Below, piece by piece: positions 12,365-23,900 of a stretch of 64,000 bases of DNA (position 1 is the stretch's first letter; each line of letters begins with the position of its first letter). The notes beneath the pieces were generated by a model. It searched no databases, had not been told where the DNA came from, and worked only from the letters and a program-made list of their open reading frames with translations. The position numbers were made by a program, and so were the translations under genes. The DNA comes from Thunnus maccoyii (Eukaryota; Chordata; Actinopteri; Scombriformes; Scombridae), in assembly GCF_910596095.1 (NCBI RefSeq), contig NC_056552.1, forward strand, positions 9,219,111-9,283,110, read 5' to 3'.

Positions 12365-12612
12365 CAGCTGTGTTTCCATCACTTCAGAGGACATTTCATT
12401 GACTTATATTCATTTCCTGCAGACTTATTGTAACTTTAATCATAACCACCGCATGCCTAACCCTAAACTTAACATAACTCTAAACTTACTTTAACTTTTA
12501 ACCAAGTCTTCACCCCAAAATTAATGTTTTACGGTAAGGGGACTTGCTTTTTGTCTCCATAAGGAAACCAAGTCCCCACAACATGAGGAATACCTGGTAC
12601 ACACACACACAC
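12365..12612 (+). repeat. Interspersed repeat with 'GGGGACTTG…CAAGTCCCC' inverted blocks
   Basis: The blocks 'acttcagaggacatttcatt', 'cctaaccctaaacttaac' and then 'ggggacttgc' and 'caagtcccca' are typical of a common teleost dispersed repeat. The last two can pair as a hairpin over the intervening 'tccataagg' tract. Confidence 0.5.
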
Positions 12613-12699
12613 ATAGATATGCAATGCTGCCCCAAAGGAACATCATGAACGTCCAGGCCATTAACAAATGCAGTAAGCCCTTTAAGTATGATTCCCTGC

Positions 12700-12930
12700 C
12701 CTTCCTCCCCGGCTCGTCCCTCAGCTCCTCCCGGTTAAAACGTGACACACATCAGTTGTGTGACAGGTCACGTGACGGCCGTAGCGTTGATCCGGAAGGA
12801 GGGAGGGGATGAAGGGATGGAGGAGGGATGGAGGAGGGGGTAGCCGATGTAGCCGAGAAACTGCGTCAGGTCAGCCAGAGACAGCCTGAATCATACAGGA
12901 CGCTCAGCTGGTCAGCTTCAAAATGAAAGC
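12700..12930 (+). promoter_or_regulatory. GC-rich patch with E-box palindrome GTCACGTGAC
   Basis: Here the AT-rich background gives way to a GC-rich patch with the perfect palindrome GTCACGTGAC at 12767-12776, an ETS-like 'ccggaagg' near 12790, and G-rich repeats (ggagg). This full palindrome is the type bound by bHLH-zip factors (USF, MITF/TFE family). The patch is about 5 kb upstream of the trim8 coding exon in the same orientation. It could be an alternative promoter or enhancer, and there is no direct proof. Confidence 0.3.
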
Positions 12931-14030
12931 ACCGAACATTTTTCACATGTTGGAGTTACAGTAGAGTTACAGATCCCCTCCAGACACCTTTGAAGACATT
13001 TAATTTACAATTTATTTGGTACAGTAATTTGTCTGATGTGGATTTTCGTTACTCAGACATTCCTTTATCATATCTACCACAATCCATTATTACATGAATA
13101 GCATAGACTCCTCAACCTGGCAGTGTTTACATCAACTAGTCAGGTGTTTTTACTGTATTTTAGTTTCTTAAATTCTTATTTTACTGAAGATACCTTCCTC
13201 CCAATTTTTAATGTCCAAAGTACCCCAAATAGTCCTATCAGATGGGATGAAGTCCTCCTTTTTTCAGTAGGTTTGGTCAAGTTTGCATTAATTTTACTGC
13301 TACAACTTGGAGTGGCAGAAGCTGGATATTTAAACCAATTATCTGTTTCTTCTATCGATCCCTTGTTTGCTAACAAGTTTTCAAGCATTCTTGAACTTAA
13401 CACTTGACACAGATGGCTGATGATATTTTATATTTTTCTTATTGTCAACAAACCCCATTAAAAAACCAAAATAAACTGAACACAAACCTGCTACGTACAG
13501 GTATGAAATTAACAGCCACACAAATGTCTCCAAGCAACCCCTGTGCATGTTCGCCTACGTGCAGCCCGCAGAACCATAATTCCACCTTAACAAGTACTGT
13601 CATGAGCCAACACGTTGTTCCTCCATTATGAAGAACATGGCCTCTGTAGTTTATGTTGAGTAGAACTCACATACGCCGTCCTGCTGAACAAAATACTCAC
13701 TGACGCACCAAATGTGTATTAATCTTCCACTGAAAATAGTCTCCAACAAAGGCATCAATTACTCATGTCTGAGTAATGTTAAAAACTACAGCGCTCAGCT
13801 GTTATATGAAATCATTTAGCTGTTTTTCAAACTCAAACTATATAATTATGAGCTGTTTCTGAAGATTTTCATTGGAAACAAATTGACTCGGGGCTAACAG
13901 CCACAGACAGTATTGTTGGTTTTAGTCTTTTCATGGGAATTGTTGACAACAACAAAAATATAGAATAGCGCCAGCCTCGTTCTTTTCCTGGTGGGAAACT
14001 GAGGCATATCCTATACTCATAAGATCAGCT
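12931..14030. other. Intergenic stretch, no gene seen
   Basis: No recognised repeat or exon. Opposing open frames at 13123-13407 and 13176-13403 overlap each other, have no conserved motif, and lack splice or promoter context. Confidence 0.35.
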
Positions 14031-14036
14031 TAACAC

Positions 14037-14300
14037 TAGGGCTGCAATTAACTTTTTTTTTTCTCAATTTATCAATTAGTTTTTTGGTCTATAACATGTC
14101 AGAAAATGTGAAAAACACTAATCACTGTTTCCCAAAGCTGCAACCTAAAACGTTTTGTTTTGAGAGATTTAGTTTACTGTCACAGAGGACTAAAGAAACC
14201 AAGGAAAGAATTTGGGGCATTTTTTCTTTAAAACATGACTTAAAATGATTCATCAGTTACTAAAATAGTTGGTGAAAATCAGCTAATCATTGCAGCTGAA
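14037..14300 (+). mobile_element. GGGCTGCAAT-type hAT-like MITE
   Basis: The element starts 'agggctgcaattaa' and ends 'ctaatcattgcagct', an imperfect inverted pair. The body includes 'ataacatgtcagaaaatgtg' and 'tttactgtcacagaggac', as in other teleost copies. Confidence 0.75.
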
Positions 14301-15760
14301 GTAAAAATACCAACACAGCAGTTCTACATGAAAAATCCTACGGAAGTAAAAGTAGTGGTTTGGTTCCTCTGACTGATATATTATTATATATGACATCATT
14401 AGATTATTAATAGTGAAGCATCAGTGTTAGAGCAGCATGTTACTGTTGTAACTGCTGGAGGTGGAGCTAGTTTCAACTACTTTATATACAGTTAGCTAGT
14501 TTAGTCCAGTGGTTCCCAACCTAGGGGTCGGGCCCCTCCAAAGGATCACCAGATAAATCTGAGGGGTCGTGAGATGATTAATTTACCTTGCGAGGCCATC
14601 CGTGTTGTCAGGCTTCAAGTTATTTGTTTGGCTGCGTACGCTAAAACAGTATGTCTGAAACCTTAGTGTGAAACCAATAGTATGTGAAGTGCATACTATT
14701 TTCAGGGAAACAATACAGTATGCAAGCACTGGACACTACGCCAGCATAAATATCCCACAATGCGATGCAGTAGTGACGACAACAACAACAACAACAACAA
14801 CATAACAGACAATGATGGACAGTGACCAAGGAAGCTCTGGCGTAACGTCAATAACACTTTAATTTAAGCAACATTTCACTTTGCTCTGCTTTTTTTTTTT
14901 TTAATCACCGGTATTTCAGACTTTATGGTTGGCACATGTTACCATGGTTACGTGTCTCCAACAGGCAAAGAGGCTCTCGGGAAGTGACGTCCGAAAAGAC
15001 ACATACTCCTGTTTATTCACACAATGTTGAACAATAGTACACATATTGGGTATGTAGTGCATAGTACGTGATTTCGGACGGAGCGATTGGTCCGAACCAC
15101 CGGTAGTTCAGGCCAATCAGTGTCCTATGAGGATTCTTACATGAGCCAGCTGCTTAGCAAGGTAAGACGGTGATAGACAGATGGTTCATCCAATCACCTG
15201 CCAAGTATTTTTTTTTTGGAAGTGCCTGCCCAGTTTCCAAGGACGACTTCTCAGATGGTTCTGTGTAACAAACCATATGGTGCATCAGGTTAATGATTAA
15301 TGGGAGAGGAAAGAAGAAAAAACAAAGCACAAATCAGTTTTCAGTTTTTAGACTTTTTCTCTAATCTTTGATTTTTGGTGAAATATTGGATCATTTGAAC
15401 ATTTATTGAACTGTGAGAAGTTTAGAGGGGAAAAAAATCACTATTTGGTGGAGCTGTTAACAACTCATAAACATCTGAAATCTGACCTGACCACACATTG
15501 CTTTATGTAAGACATCAAAAGACAAAATTGGAATTGGAAATCACTGGTTTCATCTTTAACAATGTGTTGTATTTTAAAAACTTTTTATATTATCCATTGT
15601 GTCAAATATTCATCTGACAAGTAACTAAAGCTGTCAAATAAATGTTGTGGAGTAGAAAGCACAATATTCCCCTCTGAAATGTAGTGGAGAGGAAATATAA
15701 AGTAGTATACAAATGGAAATACTCAATTAAAGTACAAGTACTTCAAAATTTACTCATCTC
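14300..15760 (+). mobile_element. Composite hAT element, copy 1 (with extra insert)
   Basis: The outer part is a Tol2-like MITE, and the inner part is the Charlie-like element from 14507 to 15546. The inner element is flanked by GTTTAGTC and GTTTCATC, the same two flanks as in the copies at 33325-34172 and 55660-56483. This copy is longer because another repeat (14625-15090) sits inside it. The outer ends are eroded. Confidence 0.75.
14625..15090. mobile_element. Third-level insert, MITE-like, in composite copy 1
   Basis: This stretch is absent from the otherwise parallel composite copies, so it is a younger insertion. Its right end ('gtagtgcatagtacgtgatt') and left end ('gtgaagtgcatactattt') can be read as diverged inverted termini. 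It includes an (ACA)n run near 14777-14803 and CpG-rich bits such as 'gaagtgacgtccg'. Confidence 0.45.
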
Positions 15761-15774
15761 TCTTCTTTTACGGT

Positions 15775-16300
15775 TTCATTTTGAAACCCGTAGCCGGAAG
15801 TGTCACGTCATGCTGTTTTTCTTGACGCGAGTTTAACAGCTCGCCTGCATTCCTCCTCTCTCTGAGAGCCTGGTCGATACAGACAGAGAAAGAAAAGAGG
15901 GGACAGAGAAAACACAGATTATTATACAGAACAACCCTGCTGGATTTTTATAAATAAACCCGAGTCGGCTCACACCGGACACATTTGACGACACCGGGGG
16001 GGCAACGAAAACAGAAAATAACCACGTCAAGACTGCACCTTTGGACCTACAACCACGACAGGGGGAGGAAAAAAAAGGCTTGTTTTTCTTTTATAATGAC
16101 GGGAGTTTCAGCGTTGATAAGCCTGTGTAGGTCAGCTATCGAAAAGCAGCTTTGTTGAAACAGCCGCGGCGGATATCTCCCCTTCATTTATATATATATA
16201 TTTATATATATATGAAAGAGGATTTGCAAGATGGCTGATGACAGCTACCCCTAACAAGGACAGAAAAAAGCGACGTCCCCTTTAAGATTAGGAGGGTATA
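15775..16300 (+). promoter_or_regulatory. trim8: Candidate trim8 promoter and untranslated first exon
   Basis: The patch begins with a strong ETS site (CCGGAAGTG, 15794-15802) directly before a CRE half-palindrome (CACGTCA, 15804-15810). CT-rich and CpG-containing sequence of 5' UTR type follows. The trim8 coding exon is preceded by a long pyrimidine tract and CAAG acceptor ending at 17825, which argues that the leader is spliced from an upstream non-coding exon. This patch, about 1.5 kb upstream, is the best candidate. The donor site was not fixed. Confidence 0.4.
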
Positions 16301-17825
16301 TTTTTGTATTTTATCAGTTAAATATATAATTATGACTACAGCTTGTGTTAATAAGGCTCGTCCTTGTCTGGAAATAGTGCAAATCTAAGTGTTAATCTGT
16401 ACCTGTGCTGTGGTAGAAAATGGTGAGGTGACGTCTGAGGTAACGTTAACGGTTAATTTACGTTACGGTTTAATCGAGATAAGGAAGTAGATAAATATGT
16501 TGTTGGCTAAAGGCTGAGGCGACAATAGGTGAAAAAGGTGGACACCAAAGTTTAAAACAAAGAGTCCAGAGCTGATTAATAATAGTAATAATAATCTTTT
16601 AGGGGGATATTTGATAGATGTGTTTGCGACAGCAGCCAACATTCCTGCGGATCCTAAAACCCTTTGTTTTGTGCGCAGGAGCCGGACTCGACTATTAAAA
16701 ACGATTAACTATGCAGTAAACAGCCTCGAAATGATGGCCTGGGTCTGATTTTCTATTTAATGAGATTATAAGGCCTTTGTTGTCGACAGAAAACTGGCAG
16801 AAAAAAAAAGAGCCGAGGCCTTGTGTACAGATATGCGAGCTGTGCCACATAGCAGGCGTTATTCATCAAACACAAATGTCGTTTTTTATGTCAAATTGAA
16901 GGGCTGGAGGTCGCCTATGTTGTTAATCTGATCAGTAAAACTGTGTTTTTTCTCCGTCTACTGCCAAACCGTCGCTGTTGTGTATGTATAATTGAATTGC
17001 TGGTGGAGGCTCCTTGGATACTTATTTATGATTCAGCGGACAAAAGCATTGCGCTGCGTTGTGGTTATTGAGGGATTCAAGCGTCCTTGAGGTCAGATTC
17101 AACACATTCAGGTTTAAAAGCTGTGCGTGTGTGTGTGTATGTGTATATGTGTGTGTGTGAACAGTAATCAGGGTGTGGACTGGAGCAGTCCTTTTCTCGT
17201 GGTTTTCATGCTTCGTTTGTTGGTCTGAATTGGTCCTCAGTCAATCATAATCCGACGCTGAAGTCAAGGAAGCTCTTCAAGGTAAAGGGCCCGAGCAGAC
17301 AGGAGGGGGATCAAGTGTGTTTTCATGTGCTCATGATCATTGAAGTAACAGTGTAGATATTTAGTTCTCTGTGCCTTGTTTGCATTTCATGGTTTACCTG
17401 TAGCTGACAGGCTTTTTAGCTTCCTGTAGGCCTGTACACACACACACATACACACACATATACATATATATATATATATTTATATATATATAAACACACA
17501 CACAGAAGCTTTAAAGGCAGGCCCAGTGTGTGTGTGTGTGTGTATGTGTGTGTGTGAGAGAGTGTGATTTAGAGGAAAGGAAAGCACCGTTTACTGTAAT
17601 CTGTATAACGTCAGCCCCTGCTGTGTGTGTTGAAATCACCAAGGTGTTGTCATCCTCGCCTGAAGCCTTCTCTGGTCAATTTCTGGAATTTGCCTTCATG
17701 CTGCAGCAATAAGCAATACTCGTCATCTGTCAGGGAGACTCGTCTGATTTTGCTCACAAGGGTTTGAAATATACAGACTAATCTTTCAGGACGGTATCGG
17801 GTCTGTTTTTATCTTTTTTCTCAAG
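16301..17825 (+). other. trim8: Probable 5' UTR intron of trim8
   Basis: This is the region between the promoter-like patch and the acceptor-like tract ending at 17825 ('tatcttttttctcaag'). It contains TG/CA microsatellites near 17120-17158, 17435-17505 and 17527-17557 and a (TA)n stretch near 17466-17490. No other exon was recognised. Confidence 0.4.
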
Positions 17826-17927
17826 ACTCATTTTGAGAGTGTCAGGTTTCCTGTGCTGAGGACAGAGAGTCATAGAAGTGGAGAACAGAGTTAGTGTATG
17901 CCTGCCCGCACCATGATGGCCTCTGAC

Positions 17928-20900
17928 ATGGCTGAGACGTGGAGGAACTGTTTTGAGGAGGAGCTCATCTGCCCCATCTGCCTGCACGTGTTCTCAGATC
18001 CCATCCAGCTGCCCTGCAAGCACAACTTCTGCCGGGGCTGCATCAGCGAGGCCTGGGCCAAAGACTCCTCGCTGGCCCGCTGCCCTGAGTGCAATCATGC
18101 TTACACGCAGAAGCCCAGCCTGGAGAAGAACCACAAACTGTCCAACATAGTCGAGAAGTACAACGCCCTGAGCGTGGAGAAGGCCACCACGCCGGCGTTG
18201 CAGTGCATCTTGTGCCGCCGTGGCCCACCACTCCCTGCAGTGAAAGTCTGCCTGCGCTGCAACGCCCCGTGCTGCCAGTCCCACATCCAGACACACCTGC
18301 AGCAGCCGTGCTCAGCCCTGGGGCACCTGTTGGTGGAGGCGGAGGCGGTGAAGGCCTGGACCTGCCCTCAGCATGACGAGTACAGGCTGTACCACTGCGA
18401 GGCTGAACAGACGGCGGTGTGTCAGTACTGCTGCTTCGCCCGCTGCCACCCCAGCCACGGCCACGCCGTCACTGACGTGGAGCTGCGGCGCAACGACATA
18501 AGAGTAAGAAGAATTATACTTGTACACAAACATGAAACAAACATATGCCAGCAGGGTGTCATCACACACAGAAACAAAAACACAGCCAGTAGTTTGACTA
18601 TATCACTGATGTCAGACATCTTGCAAGAATTTGTCAATTCATCACTGATCAATAAGTGTTGGCTAAGTGCCCACTCAGGTACCAAAATGCAGCTTTTTAC
18701 ATTTATAACAGCACCACACAAACCAATGAGGTCATTTTTTTCTACTGTCCAGCAAACATCACCAGAACAAAGGGCATATTTGAATGTAATCCTTTGCCAC
18801 ATTAGAGACATTAAGTGGAGGTTTTTGGGTAAAAAGCTGGCATGATCTCCTCTTAGTCGTTAATGTTTTTACCCAATCAGTTTACTCAGTCAAATACAGA
18901 AGCGCCTGTATTAAGAAACAATTGCATTTCGAGTGTTTTTCAGCGCCTGTGTTGGAGTCTATCTTCCAGTCTGTGCATTTTTTCAGTTGTGATCCATTCC
19001 AGCCCGTTCTCATCTGTTGGAATGACAAACAATGCAGTCGAGGGTGGAACAATGAGGGGCCCTCAGTGGGCCTTATCTCCCCAGCACAGGTGCATCCTAG
19101 CACAGGGATCGCCAGTTGTGAGAGGGGGGGGGGGGGGGTGGGAGTGGAGACGAGGGGAAGGGGGATTAAAGTGATTCGTCACTTGATTCTGCGGTCTACT
19201 TGGGTTTTCTTATTAACCTCTTCCCTTCCTGGGGGTTTGGTGCTCGCTGCCGTCTGTTCGAGCGGAGGTCGGGTTGGTTTTCCATCCTGGTTTTTTTTTT
19301 TTTTCTTTCTCTTGAAAGGGTTGTGTGACAGGGCGGTTTAGTCAAACCACGAGGGCAACACTCCTGACTGACTCATGTTGTTCACCCAACACCCTGTTTG
19401 GGTGTCAACCATGTCATGCTCGGGTGTGCTTCCTTTTGGTAACACTATGACTCAGCTTTATGTATAGTTAATCAGTTGCCTGGGGCGCAGGAAGGGCCAC
19501 CGGGTGGGACCTGGCCTGAATTTAAAGGCTGTATTACGAAAATCCTTCACATTTACAGCTTTTCCTACATTATCTATAATCAGACTGGACGACAAGTTGA
19601 GCCTGATTTAATTCTGGATTTCTGATTTATTTGACTTATTAAAAAACCCGATAATCATATTTCAGCCGATATAACTATTTTAGCATAAACATATCACGTA
19701 AATAAACATTTTTAATAAGGATTCCTTTAAATTTGGATTTTGAAAATAATCTTTCAATAACACCGTGACATTGATTTCAAACATATCAACCAGCCTTAAT
19801 CCATAAACCTTTTAGATCACATTTGTCCTCGTGTTAGTGGCCACTAATGCATCCTCCATGTTGAATGCAATCAAGAAATGCAGAGTGGACCCCCCCCCCC
19901 CCCCCCCCCCTCTCTCTCTCTCCACACACACACACATACCACCCTACAGCCACTCCCTGCTCTTCACCTCCATCAGCCCCCCCACCACCAAATCCACCTC
20001 ACTAGCTCACACCATCCACCAGCCACTCCAGGCGAGCACCGACCTTCCCTCTGGCCCTGCTCTCCTGCTCTGGTGGCTCTGATGGAAAAGACACTGTGGT
20101 GAAATGACAGCTAAAGAGCCCCCCCACCCCCACCCCCACCTCCTCTTTATACCCCCCTCACCCCTCTCCCTCCCCCAAAGGTATCCCATACATTTAGTTG
20201 CTACCCCCCTCTGGGAAGCTTCAGCTCCTTCGACCCTGTTTTTCCCCTGGCTTCTGCTCGGAGCCTAACTCAATCAATCAGCACAACCAGGTCACAGTCC
20301 TGGATCTAACCATGCCAAGTGTGTGCGTGTGTTTGCGTATGTGTGTGTGTGTGTGTCTGTGTGTGTGTGTGTGTGTGAGAGAGAGATATCTAGGGCAGTG
20401 GTTCCCAACCATGTGCCGCTGAGGCCCAAGAGTATGCAGGTTTTCATTCCTATCAAGCTCCACAGCAGCTGATCATACTGGGAACTAATGATAAAATCAG
20501 CTGTTTGGTTGGAATGACTGGACAGTGGAGATGATGATGATGATGATGGTGGTGGTGGGTGTATGTGAACAGATCTTCATTCTGTGAAAAACAACTGATT
20601 ATTGACTTGTGGGATTAATGACAGATTTAGTCCCATTTTTAGCCACGCTAGCAGTGAGACTCTAGGGATGGCGATGTCTGTCCACCAGTCTGTAACTGAA
20701 ATATCTCAACAACTATTGGATGGATTTATGTGGAATTTGATACAGACGTTCATGTTATCCAGAGGAAGAATCATACTGACTTAAGCGATCCCCTGACTTT
20801 TCATCTGGGGTCATCATCAGATCAAAAATTTAGACTGTCTACATTAAGCCGGCCAAATTCTAAAACACTGTTTTCATGCTAAAACAACAAGCGTCCACTC

Positions 20901-23900
20901 CAGCGTTTCAGCTCGTTTCTGCCAATACCTCCGTCCACATTAAAACACCAAAACCAGTAATTCTTCTACTGGGCCTGTGCAGAGGACAGATGAGCAAATC
21001 AGCCACAGAAAAACCAGCAAAGAAGAAACAGTATACTGTTTCTGTTTCTGCGGCAGCTTCCTGACATTTTGTTTATTGCGTGCAGATTATAACCATTCCA
21101 GCGAGAGAAAGGTGGTAGATAGCTACGTTTAACAACAAACAAGCTATCAAAGTAGACAATAAAGACGATAACACCCGCATGAAGCCGTCTGCCGTTGTTG
21201 TGGTGTTTCTTCTTCTTCTTCTTCCAATGAAAAACAGTGGACTGTCGCGCTACTGCGACCATCTATTTTGTCACCAATACCATAGTGTTTCTACAAAGCT
21301 CAGTTTTCTGTACATACTACAATGCCAAGCCGGCATTTTCACATTCACAAGAGCTCAGATTTCGTGGGAGAAAAACCTGTTTTAGTCTGGTCGGAGGGTC
21401 AAAACAGAGAGAAAAGATGTGTTTATGAATTTAGCTGCATGGACATGTTCTTAATTTGCCCAATACTTTGAGTTATGACTAAATACCTTCCAAACTAAAG
21501 ACATTCCCACCATCCTCAGCTTGTGTTTAGTGCTAAATAGCAAATGTTAGCAGCTGAACATAGTAAACATCATATAAAAGATCAGCATGTTAGCATGCTG
21601 ACATTAGCATTTAGCCCAAAGCAGCACTGTGTCTAAATACAGCCTCACAGAGCTGCTAGCATGGCTGTAGGCTCTTCGTCCTGTTTATTTAAATCTGGAT
21701 CATATTGGCAGCACCACATTATTCTCCTCTTCACCATCTCATCCTCATGCTTCTCCACTGTTACATGTTGAGCAAAGATTATTCATTTTTCACATTAAAT
21801 ATTAATAGCATGAAGGATTAGCAAATCTGTGTCAATGATATTCCTGCTGTCAGACTTGTATAATGCAGGCAGAGACATAAAGGATTGTTGATCTCATATA
21901 AAGACATTTATCATGTTTTTTTTATTTATTGTAGCCACAAGCTGAAGCAGGATGGACATCTCAGTTTGGCCCGAGCAGGCGTCTGCTCTTGTTCACATGC
22001 CATCAACCTCCCAGAAATAACAAGTGTTGTTGTCACAACATTGCTGTAGCTCACGGAGCGGCCTCGACGGCGTGAATACATGAGCGTGTTTTTAGAGAGC
22101 AAATAAAGAGTAGAGGAGCAGTAAGAGGAGGTGCACTGAGGGGAGAGTAGAGGGAGGAGAGCTCCTTATGCCCATTTATCTATCTCTCTCTGCTTGCTGC
22201 CGCCAGCTCCCCCAACGTTAGTCCTCACTCACTAATGCAAACACAAAATAGCTGTTGGTTGCTATGACAGCACACCCTCCCTCCTCCCCCACAGGGATTG
22301 TGTGTTGGATGGAGACTAAATTAGCCGGCTCCCGGGTTCTAATATCTCCGGCATGGGGAGGGGATGCTAGTGGCTGGCTGAGGTCACAACTTCTCAGAGT
22401 TTTAAGACTTTCTTTCTTGTTTTCTGTCTCTCTTTCCCCACCTCGCAGCAAAGCCTGTTGAGACAGCAGGAGCGCGTGGAGGAACGAGTGCAGGAGATCG
22501 AGGAACAGCTTTGCAAACTAGACTCTGACAAGTGTGTGGTCGAGGTATGTTTTTGCACCTTGCTCCGTGGGCGTAAACACAGCCACACACATTTTAAGAC
22601 ACACTGTTATATAACGCCAGTATTGATGTTTGTGTGTCCGCGTTTGTTTCTCTACAGGACAGGGTGTGTGAGCTGAAAGAGGAGGTGCGTTTGCAGTACC
22701 AGCGGATGCATCAGCTCTTGGAGGAGGATCTCGGTCGGACACTGGAGGCTCTGGAGCGGGCTCAGGCTCGGTTCTGCCAGGACAACGCCGCCCAGGTTCT
22801 AGCTCTGGGAGAGCAGCGCCATGAGGCCCAGAAGCTGCTGAGCTCCATCCACACAGCCTTCAGTAAGGCAGAGGAACTGAGCTTCATGAAAAACACCAAG
22901 CCTGTTAAAATCCTCACAGACAGGTGAGAGAGAAGGTTTTTTTTTTTTGCCCTCGGTTCTATAATATGCAGGTGATGATGCCAAGAGAAGGCGTCTTATC
23001 TTGAATTTTGTCTCCTGGCACTTGTTGCAGGTCTCAGGCATGTGTGGGAAGCAGTCTGCCTCCTTACAAAGTGGGGAATCTAAACTCAAAGCTGTTCCTT
23101 TCTGAAATCTCCAAAAGAGAGAAGAGCTTGAAGAGAACGCTGGAAGGTACAAACTCAGACACACTTTTCAGGTTTTAATCCAGGACATGACAGTCATGAA
23201 TGTGTTTTTATTTTAATTACCACTTATCTCTCATTTCACACCCTCTCTCTCCCCTCTCAGCTCCCCTCACCCCTCCCTCGACCTTCCTGCAGTCTGTTCC
23301 TGCTTATCCCAGCGGTCAGAGCTCTGCCTCTGGAGCAGAGAAACGGAAACATTCCACTGCCTTCCCAGAGGGAAACGGGAACGTCGGAAAAAACACCACT
23401 CTGGGTTTCAAAGACTCCTCCTCCTCTTCCTCATCTTCTTCCTCATCGTTAGCTAAGCAGCCCTACCTGGGCTCAGGCTCTGCCTCTGGAGAAGGCCAGT
23501 CCACCAATCAGCAACCTCTCGGCCCCTGCGGCCCACCTCACATCAGCGAGAGCGGCGGGGCAGGAAGCGGAAGCGGCTCGCTGACCAACCACCACTCTGG
23601 TTCCGTGTTCGGCTCCTCACACTTTCCTCCCGGCGGCAGCAGCTCCTCTCACTCCTCCCAGCAGGCGGTGCTGCCACAATACGGCGGCCGTAAGATCCTG
23701 GTGTGTACGATGGATAACTGCTACTGCTCCGGAGTGCCCTCGGTGTCGGGCCACCGCAGTCATCCCCCGTACCCGCGCTCGGGCTCTTTCCCCTGGGTCA
23801 GCGCCCAAGACTACCCTCCGCCTCCTGGCCTGGCCTCTGGAGGTCCGTCCATGCAGGGCTTGGCAGTGAGGGACTGGATAGACGCCTCACAGACACACAG

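Larger units (their letters stand above)
18504..22448 (+). other. trim8: trim8 intron 1 with repeats and homopolymers
   Basis: The donor GTAAGA follows exon 1 directly, and the acceptor 'ccccacctcgcag' ends at 22448. The coding frame runs on past the donor for more than 300 bp without a stop, so intron retention would give a 300-odd residue RING/B-box form; there is no proof this is used. Inside are a G-run (19124-19138), a C-run of about 21 (19890-19910), CA/GT tracts, and the repeats listed separately. Confidence 0.85.

Noticed and set aside
13123-13407. 94-codon frame as a candidate gene
   Set aside because: Overlapped by an antisense frame of equal quality, no homology pattern, no promoter or polyA arrangement.
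18312-18811. Antisense frames over trim8 exon 1 and intron 1
   Set aside because: They are mirror frames of the RING/B-box exon, with no independent motif.
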